Shown: one piece after another, positions 11,724-24,015 of the stretch | How positions within the stretch are numbered: the first letter of the stretch is position 1 | Layout: the number at the start of each line of letters is the position of its first letter | NCBI GenBank assembly: GCA_001643675.2 | Contig: LSRY02000056.1 | Coordinates: 501,001-565,000 of the forward strand | Length of the DNA stretch: 64,000 nt | Direction: 5' to 3' | From: Monocercomonoides exilis | Lineage: Eukaryota; Preaxostyla; Oxymonadida; Polymastigidae | The notes under the pieces: model-generated | Database searches by the model: none | The model's input: only the letters and a program-made list of their open reading frames with translations | What the model was told of the DNA's origin: nothing | Made by a program: the position numbers and the translations under genes

Positions 11724-12325
11724 ATGAGCGAGGATGCAGTTGAATGCAAAAGTCAAAATGGAACAGTGGCATTGGAAGGCAACGAATTCAATGAGTGCTT
11801 GTGTGGCGATAGCTCGGAGAGAATAGTTTGTGACTTCTTGAAGAAAACTTTTCTTTGGATGGCCTTTGAAAGGATTGTGGATGCAGACAAAAAAGCACAG
11901 AGCAGTATCAATCTGAGGAACTGGGAATCTCTGAAGCTGTGCGGAAAGGAAAGAAAAAAGGAATATTACCGTAATTCATCAATGCCGGAGACAAATTGGC
12001 AATGTGCCATGATGTCCAATGGTTCGGATGGAATTTTGCTTTTTTTTCTGGATGCGTCAAGGATTATGCGCCAGTCGTTTTTAAGTTCTTGCAGCTGAAT
12101 TTCTCGATTTTTGGTGCGGTTCAGAGAATCTTTCTGGAGACAGCTGCTAGTATTTGGCATGTTGCATTAGTACAGATATTGGAGAGGAAGGCAGAAGTGA
12201 TGAAAATATTGTTGAAGTGCATGAAAGTTTTCATTTGCAGCATCGTACTGGATTTGGACATCCAACAGAAGGTCAGCCTGGAGTTGGACAAGCCTGCTGC
12301 GGGGTTGGTAGAAATAGCGTTTTAA
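11724..12325 (+). other. two overlapping open frames of unknown nature
   Basis: A frame starting at ATG 11724 (124 aa, acidic N-terminus, several Cys) runs into a second frame at about 11996-12323 (109 aa, mostly hydrophobic helix-like). Together they look like pieces of one damaged gene, following directly after the IQCH-like remnant and sharing its higher GC. I recognise no domain. Confidence 0.25.
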
Positions 12326-12329
12326 TGGG

Positions 12330-14758
12330 TATCAGTCAGGCTGGGTACGATATAGGGCGTTCAGTTGAAGTGTGAATTCATATTTGCTCATAATTTATTT
12401 GTTATATTTATTTATATTTAATTTTATTTTTTTAGTGGTATGTTCCGCCATCTTCTTTTTCACAGAAAAACATTTTTGAAGCAGGCCGTGATATTCTTTT
12501 GGAGTGCCAAATTCAATGTAGAATGAGATTCTTGAAAGCAAGTGCAAATGGACAACTAATTCTTGGATTCTGTTTAGAAGGATATGTGCTGCAAGAGGAA
12601 AAGATATAACACATCGAAAAATTATTCAAGTAATTTCAACTAATGATGCACATATGTTCACATATTGAATTTTCCACCGAATAACACTGATGGATCTTCA
12701 ACGAAGCACACTGAAGAATTTTTGCATTTGAACAAAATTAAGAAGACTAATATAAATAATCAGTAATTAACACTACAATTTTATTCATATGATCTTATAA
12801 TGGAGAGGGAAATGAGAGGAGGAGGAGGAGGGACGGAGGGGTTGGAATACTGATCGAGAGGCGAAAGAGGATAATTGTGAAGGTGAGTGCGGAGACTGTA
12901 AGGGAGCTTTGGGTTTGGATGAAGAAGACAGAGGATGTATATAGGACTTGTGATGGTGATGAAGACGAAAAGAAGAAGAGAAAGAAGAAATGTGAATGTT
13001 GATGACACTGCCGTTGAATTCGCTTGATCAGTTATTTGCATATTTTTCAACAAAGATAATCAGATCATTTCGATTTTCTGTATTTTTATTTCACAACGGG
13101 AAATAATCGCATTTTTTGTATTGCATGCACAAAAGCATCAAAAGAGAGAAGAAACAAACGTTTGATAGAAAATCCACAATTTTATTATTATGTTTTCGAC
13201 TCATCTCATTCAAAAAACATTTTGATCAAAATTGATGGATTATTGGCTTATAAAAAAATTGAGAACGCCAAATGCTCAAGAAGTCAAATGCAAAATAAAC
13301 AGTACATAATATTGAATGAACTTTTAAGTGTTGTAAATTTAATACTGAAAAAGCTGAACCAATGAAGATACAGAGCATGAGAATTTTAAAGAATTGAAAA
13401 GGAGAGTGAAATGGTGAGAAATGAAAAAGGAGTAATAAAAATATCGTTTTGAGCAAAACTCTTTGTGATAAAAAATTTACAGGTAGTCCTTATTAAATTG
13501 CAACATCAGAATCATAGTGTCTAATATTGCCAGTATTCAGAAAAGTTCAGATCTTTCTCTTTAATGAATCATTGGAAGTGTTTTTTCTTTAGTTAAAAAA
13601 CACATATATAATCTTTCTATTTCAATCCACAGTGTTTTAATTCTTTCTATCTTCCTTATTGTTATAAGTTTTTAAAATATTCCTTCTTCTTATCTTCATC
13701 CGCTTCTGTAAAGAGTTTTGTTGAAGAATATTTCTATCTTATCATTTTGCGATCAATCCGCGATGCAAATATTGTTGTTAATAGGATCAAATGCGAAAAA
13801 ACGTTTTGTTCTCATCGCTTCATCCACACAGCCTATTATTCTATGATGAAATTCTCTTTTATTTTATCACAATCCTCACGCAAAAAATTACAAAACAAAA
13901 TCCATAAATAAAAAACTGCTAAGATGATGAAACGTTAAAAATTAAATTCAATTTCTTTTAACTGGTTTTTAATTCCGAAATAACTGTTTTCATTGTTGAA
14001 TTTCAATTGCCAATGTCTATTTTATTGACATTTTCATTTCTTCGCAACAATTAAATAAATGCTTCGAGTATTTCATTGGTTTGTTGAATTTTATAATTAT
14101 CTAAAAGAATATAAGAAAAGAGAATAACAAATTTTTTTTAAGTCCCTTTATAGCACCAAAAAAGTTTTTTTCATAACTTATATGAAACGATCATTTTTCA
14201 AGATGATTATCTTAACCACATGTCATGTTAAAGTTATGTTTGTTCATTTTTTTGATGAAGTTTTTACAGAATCTTGGTTTTAAACATATTTCTCTTCATT
14301 TTTCAAAAAAATCATAAAAAAACTTCAATAATGAGTATTTTTTATTTTAAACTCAATATTATCTATTAAATACGTCGAAGGAACTTATGTCTCATGTTCA
14401 TTAGGCTTTTTTTTTTCAGTTGCAAATTTATTCGCTGAAAACGCTTGTTGTGCCGTATTTTCCCCCAATTAATTAATGAGCCACACACATTTCGATTAAT
14501 TAGTAGTTTTTTTGGTATTTTGAAAAATATTATCAACTGAATAAATACATTTGAATGCATAACCTGTTTCTAATGGGGGGGAAAATGGGGTGTTCAAAGC
14601 CTCCCGTTGAAATTCCATCAGTTTCAGGTTGGTTCCAATGAATTAAATTCAAAAAAATATTCATTAAATGTTCAAAAAAGAAAATTTCAATGAAAGTTGA
14701 AATTTATAAAAAAAAATTAAATAAATTAGCTAAATGATCATTATCCAAATAATAAAAA
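12330..14758. other. AT-rich non-genic DNA
   Basis: There is one purine-skewed stretch at about 12790-12995 that gives a Leu/Pro-rich minus-strand frame by composition alone. The rest is AT-rich with no supported gene, RNA or element. Confidence 0.45.
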
Positions 14759-16348
14759 ATGAAAAAGGAAGTTGCAAGGAAAATTACTGCGGGACAGCTG
14801 AAGCTGCGGGAGGTGATGCAATCATTTTAACATCTGAAATTTCGGAATCCGCTAGAGCGAATGGCGCATAGAGTTAATGATGGAGCTGTGCGTATGGTGG
14901 ATGCAAACAACAGCAAAAAATTCAGCAAAATTCGAATCAAGCGTGCGGTGAAGGCTGTTCGGCAAGGCAGACTTGTTTCATAAATTGGGAGACCTGCTGT
15001 AGTCATTGGCGAAAAAGAGCAAACAGTGCTGGACGAAATTAAAAAAAAATCACTGTCTGGAGCAAGCTTCACCATCAAGAAAATGCGTGAACTGGTTTGC
15101 ATAAATATTCTTTGAAATGTATAAATTAATATTAATTTGATTGAAAATGTTGTTAATGATTAAACACCAGAGAACACGCCAGATGTTAAAGTTTTTGCGT
15201 CAGTTGCCAACGATTTCATCAAACGACATCCAGAGCTGAAGACATCAAAGCCGAAAATTGTTGATGCAAATAATCTTGCGGTGTCATGCCAACAAGTTCT
15301 GAATCCCTGGATTGATATGCTAAATGGATAACATCATTACAATAATAACGACAATGCACTTCTATTTAATGTGGATGAGTCATCACACAGAATCCAAGAT
15401 AGCTCCAATCTGTATGTTTTGCATCCATTAAATGCAAAACCCAGATACGCTAAATCTGCAGCGCGAATGGCGAATTCGACACTGATTGCGGCAGTTGCGG
15501 CTGGTTGCTTAACACTTCCTTCAGTGATTCTGTGCCCGAGTCTCAAACTTTCTGATGACTTGAAGCCTCTTCAATCTTCAAAACTCGAAATTCGGCAGAA
15601 CATATGCAAATGCATGGAATCTTCAACGTTCAGAAAATATGAGCTAACAATTCATCTCCCTTTCATCAAAGGAAAAAGACAACTCATGTCTCTTGACGAA
15701 TTTCATTGCTTGCTTTAAACTGACTCCATCATTTCTCATGCAAATTTGACAATCTGTCAAGAGTTAATAAAAAATGAAGACGAATTAATTGACGTCGATC
15801 ACAGCACACACATCTACCATCCACTGGACCTAGGGGTTTTTGGAGTTCTGAAGTCTGAAATGAGTTCACAGAACGAAGTACATTTATCATCATCTTTCAC
15901 TGTGAAGAAAACAGCTCTTGTTGAAGCTCACCAGCAATTTATACATTCGGTACTATCTCCTTCGGTCATCAAAAGAGCTTTCAAATGCAGCGGAGTGCTG
16001 AAAGACTCGTCTGGGCCAGTTCTGAAAAAGCTTCCTCAATCATCGACTTATCCTCTTCCTTCACATAAAAATCGATTTGACTTCTACGGTAAAGAAATAA
16101 CAGAAGAAAAGGTGCTAAATGAGTGGGATGATTATTTGAAAAAGAAAAGCGAAATGGAAAATGAAAAAGAAAACATTTCGGATGAAGAAAATGATGAATC
16201 AATGAATTTCACAAAAAAGCCGAAAAGACAGTTTAAAATACTTCAAGATGAGAACGACATTGATAAAGAATCATCTGATGAAATTGAAAGAGGAAAGGGA
16301 AAAAGAAAAGTCATACGCAAATTAGATTCGAGTTTTGTATTTTTTTGA
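14759..16348 (+). pseudogene. DDE_1 transposase interrupted by four in-frame TAA codons
   Basis: Exons 14759-15094 and 15173-16348 join in frame over a 78-bp intron (donor GTTTGC, acceptor CCAGAG). The 504-codon frame then runs to a TGA with no frameshift and no internal TAG or TGA, but with TAA at 14828, 14981, 15329 and 15716. The N-terminal half has a CENP-B-type DNA-binding region (IGRPAVVIGEKEQTVLDEI). The catalytic part has Asp in LLFNVDESSHRI, Asp at 15722 (TDSIISHAN) and Asp at 15827 (THIYHPLDLGVFGVL), 35 codons apart. The C-terminal 100 residues are acidic then basic. It is clearly a different family from the transposase at 6824. As read by the standard code it is dead. Confidence 0.75.
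15095..15172 (+). other. intron in the transposase frame
   Basis: Removing these 78 bases joins two codon-phased exons on either side of the DNA-binding/catalytic boundary. The GTTTGC donor is the same motif used by housekeeping genes in this window. Confidence 0.55.
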
Positions 16349-16876
16349 ATTTTTTATAAAATTTTTCATTTCGAAAAATTTGTGCACCAATTAAAAATCG
16401 GACTATTAAAAAATATGACTCTGTTGGTGCATTTTTATTTTTATTCCATAGATATTTGCTTTATGGTTGACTAAACTTCATGAAAAAAATGAAATGTTCC
16501 ACAAAATGTTGCAAACAAAACATCAATAATTTCAATAATAACATTGCGTTTTATCGTAAGATTGATTTTGAATAGTTATTTGTGGAGAAACAAAATCCAA
16601 TAAACGAAACCAAAATGGAATGAATAGAAGAAAGTTGTCAAGATTGAGTAAAATATTATGTGGTGTCTTTCACAAATGCTGAGTATAAAATGTTATGTTT
16701 CATAAAATAGGATTATTTGTTCTTTTGCAACGTATAGAATAAAACAATTTAATAGTTTATAAAAAATGACAATAATCATCATTTGATCCAAATAAATGTA
16801 TTATAAAAAAATAAATTTGATTCAATATTTCGCAATTATCGTTTTTTTGTGAATATAAGCACGACGAAACAACTTA
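16349..16876. other. AT-rich upstream region of the first surface pseudokinase gene
   Basis: No gene. It must contain the promoter of the gene starting at 16877, but I see no recognisable element. Confidence 0.5.
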
Positions 16877-19800
16877 ATGCTTTTATCATTGCTTATTCTA
16901 GTTGCAGGTTTTCGGAGAATCGTTGGTAAATTGGAAAAGGAGCCATTTACTGAAGATATCATTAATTCTTTCATTGATAAAAGTATTTGGCAATATGATG
17001 ATAATGACGCCATTGTAATGACTGATATGATGGCAAGCAAAAAAAGTTGTTTGCATCATTTGAAGCAGAATTTCGATGATTATTTTTTGTACAAAGACAC
17101 AAAAAATACTAGAAATTATGAAAATGTATTTTTTGGAAAGAAACTTGACAGGTGTGACGTTTTATTTCTTATTTTCCATGATCTATTAAACATTTTTGGT
17201 GCATATGCTATTCGAGTTTGCAATTTTCGCAGAAAAAAATTGAGTCACAGTTCATGAGCAGAATTGATTCACAAGTTGTCGCAAAGAATTCTTCGCTTTC
17301 TGTGGTTCTTGTACAGATTCGCTGCCCACAGAAATCTGCTGCATCTTTGAATTGCATTCCGCATTTGACTGTAATAGGGTCATTGCTGGAGATGAAGGAC
17401 TGCCAGGTGATACTTTCGTCGTGCGAGAATAATTCTCCATTTGCGTGCACCGGAGGCTCTTTGGGACTGTGCAATTTAACGCTGGGGATTGATGATCCAA
17501 AGCATTTTGTTGAATCTCTGGTCTGCCCAATTCCCTCTTCTTTATTACCCGGTGGGTCGATTTCCATTGGTTTCAGCTCTTTTGAATCGTTTTTCGTGGG
17601 ATCATCAGCTCCTTTTGTTGGCGGTGCATATTTTTCGGAAATCATAATTGAAGACTGCTTCTTCTGTAACATGTCTTCTGTCGCAATTCGAAAGAAGCCC
17701 CGCCTTTTTGAACTTGAACCAAATTCTAATTTTCTTGAAGGTTGTGAATTTACAGATTGCGAGCAGCCATTTTATGGAGTAATTGTTGGAGGATTGCCTG
17801 AAAAATCGTTTTTATTTCGAAATTCATCTTTTATCAAATCACGTGAAATTTTTACGAACCAAAATTATTCGGTTAGTGGAAAATCATTTTCCAATGACAA
17901 TATCACATTTGTTGATTGCAATTTTACAAAATGTTGTTCCGTTCATGGAGGCGCAATAACTGTGAGCGGAAACTCAAAGTTAAACGTGGCAAGCTGCAAC
18001 TTTGCTGAATGTTATGATACATTCAACCAAAACTATGGATATGGAGGGGCAATTTACTGCAGCGGAAGTGACTGTGAACTCAGAAGTTCAACTTTCAACA
18101 AATGTTCCGGAAAGGGTCAATCGTCAATTGGAGGAGCTTTGACACACGTTACATCAGGGTTTAGTACAATTATTAAATGTTCGTTTAACAGTTGTTCTGC
18201 TGCTTATGGAGGAGCAGTTGCTTGGTACATGGGAGGAAGTGGATCTGTTTATGATTCAGATTTCGAAGGAAGCAAAGCCACTTTGAAATATGCAGGAACC
18301 TTAATGATGATAAATGTGAAAACGACGATGAAGATATCCAATTGTTCTATTGCTGGGGGAACATCTCAATTAGGTGCAGGTGGAATTGACGCTGGAATGA
18401 ATGGATACTATGCATCATTCAGTTTTGCATATTGCCTGTTTCAGAGAAACTCGGTTAACTATGTATACCATGCTGCGGATGTTTTTTTTGGGAAATATTT
18501 CTCAGCAGCATCAGCACAAAATTCCCTTCAATTCTGCTTTTCATTATCAACTTTTAAGAATAGAGTTGTATTATGTAATGAATATGCAGAGGATTGTGGC
18601 TATGGTGCCCCATACAATCAATGGTTGCCTCATGCTTTGGAAAACATTTTTGTGAAAAATGCTGGAAGTGACAAAGTTGCTTGCGGAGGGATAGGAAATG
18701 AATGCAAGACTGTGAAATATGGAATAACAAGTTGGAACTATTATATGAATAATTCAGTGATTGTTGCGGGAGAGTTATTTGAGGAAGAAGCGCTTGACAT
18801 AGAATGGAAGAAGATCAGAGTCAGCGGCTCTGAAGATGGTTCAACGATACTGAAATGTCTATATTCGTCGACAAAAGAAGGATGGATCAATATTGGAAAT
18901 GGCACGCTTGAACTGAGCAAAGCATCAGTGGTGTGTGTGAGCAATCGTTCGGCAGCAATTGTTGGAAAGGATGGTTCACTTGTGCTGGAGCAGTGTTCAA
19001 TTGCAAAGGATTCTGAATGCCAAAATCCATCGATGCGATCACTTCTGAAAATCGAAGGGGGGTTTTTGGGAATCAAATCTACGAACATCACAGGATTTAC
19101 ATTTTCAGAAGGATGCGCAGTGGAAGTTATTGATGGAAAAGTCGTGAGATTTGAGGGAACAAATTTTTCATCAGTTACAAGTGAAGCGAACGGTGGATGT
19201 GTGAGTGTTGTGTGGGAGAAGGAAATGAACGGTCAATGTGAAGTGTATTTTGTTGATTGTAATTTTACTGAATGCAGCACAAATGGCACTGACACTTGTG
19301 GTGGGGCGCTGTATGTGCGTTTGCAAGAAAGAGGTGGGCTGATTATGAACCAAACAGCGTTTTGTGGGTGCATGGCAGGAGTTGAAGAAGAGAAGAAAGG
19401 GAAAGGAGGAGGAATATTTGTTGATTGCAGAAAAACAGATTCATTTGTATTTTCCGATTTGAAATTTGAGAGCTGTGACGCATTTGCAGGGAAAAACATG
19501 TTTATGTTTTCGAATGATTTGAATCAGTCTGTTTGTGCAGATCGTTTTGTATTTGACGTTCGAGAAACAGAAAAGGAGAAGAATTTATTTGTTGGGAATG
19601 ACACAACCAAAACAGACTTCGATTTGAGACGATTTTTGATTTTTTATGACAATGAAACGATTTATGTGAGCAGCAGTGGATGGGATGTTCTTCGGTGTGG
19701 CAGCGAAGAAGAGCCGTGCATGAACTTGTATTATGGCAAAATGCATTTCCCATCCAAACAGGAGGTTCCAGATGGTGAGACGAGAACATTTCAGATTATT

Positions 19801-22800
19801 GGCGAGGTGATGATAAACTGCGAGGCAGACGTTTCAGATATTGCAATTGTGGGATCGTTGGGTGAGGAGCGAAGCGCGTTGATGAGGTTTTGCGCAGTGG
19901 TTGAAGCCAAAGCGGGGAAGACAGAGAAAGGGGAATCTGTTTTTGTGAACGAGAAGGTGAGCGTATTTGGAGGCATGGAAATATGCTGTGAGTTTGGTTC
20001 TGAATGGAGTCAGACCAAGCTTATATGCACACGTGGAGAACGCTTTGAGATTAACGATTGCTCTTTTGTTAGGAGTTCGAGTGATGAGCTTGTTTATTCG
20101 ATTGTTGAGTGTCTGTCGGGGAAATGCGAACTGATAGATTGCTCTATGAAACTTCAAAAATGCAGAGAGTGGGTTGTTTCTTTTGCAGAAGGGAGCCAAA
20201 TGGTTCTGAGCAATGTTTCTATGGCAGATATTGAGTTGCTTGGAAAGAGTGCATTTGCAGTTGTGGCACAGACAAGAGAGGTGGGCAACAATGAAGAAGA
20301 GACAGGAAGTTTAATGATGGAAAAATGCATTTTTAATAAAGTTCATCAGAATGGCGGAACAGAATCGTCTGTTTTGATGAGTGTGGGAAGTGCTGTGGCA
20401 ATTGTATCAGTGTTAAACACGAGTATGAAAGGCTGCGGAAATACAGACAGTGAAAGAGGAGGAGCGATGCTGATTAGGATGAATGAAAGGGTGGAATTTT
20501 CATGTTGTTTTTCGAAGATAACAGAATGCTTCTGCTCAGAAAGTGGGAGAGGAGGAGGGGTGTATCTGGACTGTGAATCAGCAGCTGATGCCTTGCTTCC
20601 ATTTTTGTTTGAGAACGTCACACTTCAAGGAAACAGGGGATATCGAGGGAGGGATGTGTATGTTAAGTGCCAGGATCTGGATCAACAAATTGGGGAGAAG
20701 CAGTTCAAACTCGACTTCCGAGCACCATTTGAAAAGGATCTGGCGATATGGGGTTGCACAAAGGAAAACGATGAAGACGAGGAAGATTTATTGCTTCGGG
20801 TGATGACTTGGCAGAGCGAAACGATTTTTGTGGCAGCAGAGGCAGCAAACAGCTCAGACTCTCAGCAATGTGGCACGACAGATGAGCCCTGCATTTCGCT
20901 GAATATTGGGTTGGCACATATTGTGCCATCTGTGTTCAGCAATCTTCTTGTTGACAAAGAGTGCAAAATAACGGGAGAAGGATCGGCAACAGATGTGACG
21001 ATAAAATCGATGGAACCAGATGGGGAAAGGAGTGTTGTTTTGGTGAACCAAAGTGTTGAAAGAGCAGAAAGCTGTTTGCTGATCTGTTCTTCAAGGGTGA
21101 AGATCGAATATTTGGCATTTGTGATCGGAAGGATGTTTTCGTCAGAGCACCAGAGTTTGATCTGCCTGAAAGATGGAGTGTTGAGTGTTGTTGATATTTC
21201 GTTTGCTGGAGAAGAGAAGTTCGAAGGAGAGGAGGCAATTTCGATGAAGTGTTCGATGGTGAAAGTGAACAAGGGAAAGTTGGTAATGAGTGATTGCAGC
21301 ATATCGTCTCTTGTGATTTGTTCGTCTGTCTTTGTTTCAGACCAGGGCAGTGGGATCAATTTGCGGAATGTGAGTTGTTCGAGCATCGAGTCCATGCAGC
21401 TGATGCGATTGAATGATGTTGAAAAGGTGGCATTGCAGGATATGAACGTGTCAAATTGTATTTTTGATGAATGTTTGGCGGAAATGTGTTGTTGTGCTTC
21501 GTGTGAAGCTGAGAGGATTTCTGTTGCAAAAGTGGAATGCAAGAAAGGGATGATTTCTCTCAAAGCGTCTGAAGCTGGAAGTAAATCGCAAATATCAATA
21601 CGCTTCTGGACGGTGACTGACGTTGAGGTTGACGAAGGATCGTTGATTTCTGTGGACGAGGAGTGGTCTGGAGTTGAAATCGGAGATATGCATGCAACAA
21701 ATGTGATTTTGTCAAATGGGTGTGGAATCGATATTGTTGCAACGGATGTTGAGCTTATGGTGAAGCAAACTTCATTTATGAACGTGAGCAGAACATCAGC
21801 TGGCCCGTGCTTCCTTTCATCTGGAAGGCCTGCTAAGTCAGCAGTGATTGAACTTTGCTCATTCGTTGGCTGTGAATCACCATCTGTTCAAGGAAGTATT
21901 ATCGATGTTTATGAAGCAAAAGAACTCAGGATTGTTTCGTCTGTGTTTGGTGCGAGTGAAATAAAGAAAAATGATTGTGAATCTGGAAACAAAGGAGAAG
22001 AAGTGTGCCAATGGAACGGATCAGTGCTGCAATTCTCCAACTGCTCGTCAGAGATGAAAGACACAACAGTTGCAAACTCCTCGAAAGGAGGTGTGACGAT
22101 CTCTGGAGGATCGATGAAAATGGAAGAAGGGAAGTTTGTTGGAAACAATCCGTTGATCGATAAATACCCATCTGCAAGAAGAAACATGATATGTGAGGGC
22201 TTTGCGGAGCTGAACATTGTGAGTCTGAAGGGAGGGGATGGTTTGGAAAGGAATTCATCGATGTGGATATTGGATAAAGACTGCAAAACGACAGGAATAG
22301 CAGATGAGAGAGACTCACTGCTATTCATTCCAAAGCTTGAAGCGATAGAAACAAAGAAAAATGGAGAGAAGATGCAACTAACGTTCAAAGGATTGCTATT
22401 TCTTCCCTGCAATCTTTCGTTCAGTGTTTGTTCATCTGTTGGTGATGTTGAGATTAAGGATTCGTTTCAGTTTGAGGATGACGATTTCATTTCGGAGAAT
22501 GAAGTGCAAGGAGTGATATCAGAAACGATCATCAATGATGCAGCAGACGATGCTGAGGTTTCTGTTTCAATTCTTTTTGGAAATTCAAGAAATCCAGCGT
22601 CAACCGATTTGTTTATTTTGAAGAACAAGAGCAAAGTTCAGACAGATGGAAATGATAATCTTGCCAAAAGTGGAAAGGATGGAAAATCATCATGGGCATT
22701 GATTGGCTGTATTGTGATAGTTGTCATTCTATTTATATTATTGATAGTATTTGTTGTTCGGTGGAGAAAACAAAAGAGAAGAACAAAAGAATTGGAAGTT

Positions 22801-24015
22801 ATTGTGAATGATACTGTTAGAAAAGATCCAAAGTTGATTGAGATGGCGACAATGGAGATGTCTCCTGAAGAGCAGTGGAGGAGAGCTGAAAGAGAAGCGG
22901 AGAAGAAGAACGAAGAGAAGATAAAGAAAAGGGTGTATGAGAAAAGCTTGGGGCACTCGGAGTCGTCAGAGCATTTGTTGAGTGAAAGTGACTCGACTGA
23001 ATACATTCTGGGAAGAGATTCAGACAAGATCCCAGAATGGATGTTAGAAAAGGTTGAGAAAGAAGAAGAAGAAGAAGTGAGAAAGGGATCACCATCTCCG
23101 TCAATTTCATCCACTTCAACAACTGATTCAGATTCCACATTTGTTCGAGGAGAGGATCTGTGCCCAACCACCTCATCAATGTCGAATCTGGTGGATGCAA
23201 TGGCATGTTCATCGCCTCACGAAAAGCTCATTGTGGATCTGAGGGATTCGATGTTCATGCTGCTTCACGGGAGGAACAAGACAAAGGAGATGGCAATTGG
23301 AACTCTGCAGGAAAGAGAGCAAACAGCTGCTCAGATCCTGTTCTGGGTGGCAAATCTCGCTCTTCACTCCTTCGACGAAATGAACAACCCGCTCCAATCG
23401 TTGGCTAATCTGAGTCCGCACATTGTGCTGTTCTCGGAGCACATGGTCATCTGCATTGCGCTCCACTCCGACTGCTCCTCAGATGATTCTGACTCTTCGT
23501 CCATCTCTTCATCTTCCACTATTGTGACATCCTCCTCTGATTGCTCGTGTACGAATAAGAACTGCAGAGACTCACCTCCACCCTCATCGGCGTTTGAAGA
23601 CGATGACGACAACAGGAAGGAGTGCATGAGATGGAAGGCGCCAGAACTGATGATGAATAAGAATATGGGAGCAACAAAGGAATCTGTTGCCTTCTCCATT
23701 GGGATAATGCTTTGGGAGTGCTTGACGTTGCAGATTCCGTTTGGTGAGTACGAGGCAGAAGTGGCAGGAAAGAAGATTGTTAATGGTGAGAGGCCAGAGA
23801 TGGGGATGGCTGAGGAGTCAACACTGGGAGGGGTTTTGAAGAATTGCATGCTCCAAACGCCTTCAGAGCGTCCATCGTTGGTGATACTGAAGCGAGAGTT
23901 CATTCAGCGGTTTCCAGCAGGTGCGGTTGTGATGACTGTTTCTGATGCAGTGGACATTGATGATGAGACAGGGGACTGTGAAGAGAGCAATTTCAGCAGC
24001 TTGATTGAGCAGTGA
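16877..24015 (+). CDS. giant Pmp-like surface protein with transmembrane helix and pseudokinase tail (copy 1)
   Basis: My model joins 16877-17125 and 17233-24015 (intron GTATTT...TTCGCAG, 107 bp) into about 2,343 residues; a 65-bp intron at 17152-17216 would also keep frame. The start begins with a hydrophobic stretch (MLLSLLILVAGF), a possible signal peptide. The ectodomain is built of beta-helix-like repeats rich in Cys, with Chlamydia-Pmp-type GGAI/GGAL/GGAV motifs (VHGGAITVSG, YGGAIYCSG), many N-x-S/T sites, and three modules opening with CG...C or CG..EPC at residues about 567, 905 and 1296. One transmembrane helix lies at about 1904-1927 (ALIGCIVIVVILFILLIVFV), followed by basic WRKQKRR. 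The cytoplasmic tail has a charged juxtamembrane helix, a Ser/acidic linker, and a truncated kinase-like domain: catalytic-loop position reads LANLSPHIV, DFG position reads IAL, then MRWKAPEL, SIGIMLWECL and ERPSL. No Gly loop or Lys is visible, so a non-catalytic pseudokinase is expected. A surface receptor or adhesin role is inference. Confidence 0.85.

Noticed and set aside
14759-16348. Whole genome using TAA/TAG as glutamine
   Set aside because: Conserved genes here end with TAA and TAG at expected places, and thousands of codons of open frame contain neither as Gln.
16877-24015. Active receptor tyrosine kinase
   Set aside because: No Gly loop or Lys; HRD Asp and DFG positions are replaced (LAN, IAL). 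Only C-lobe landmarks remain.
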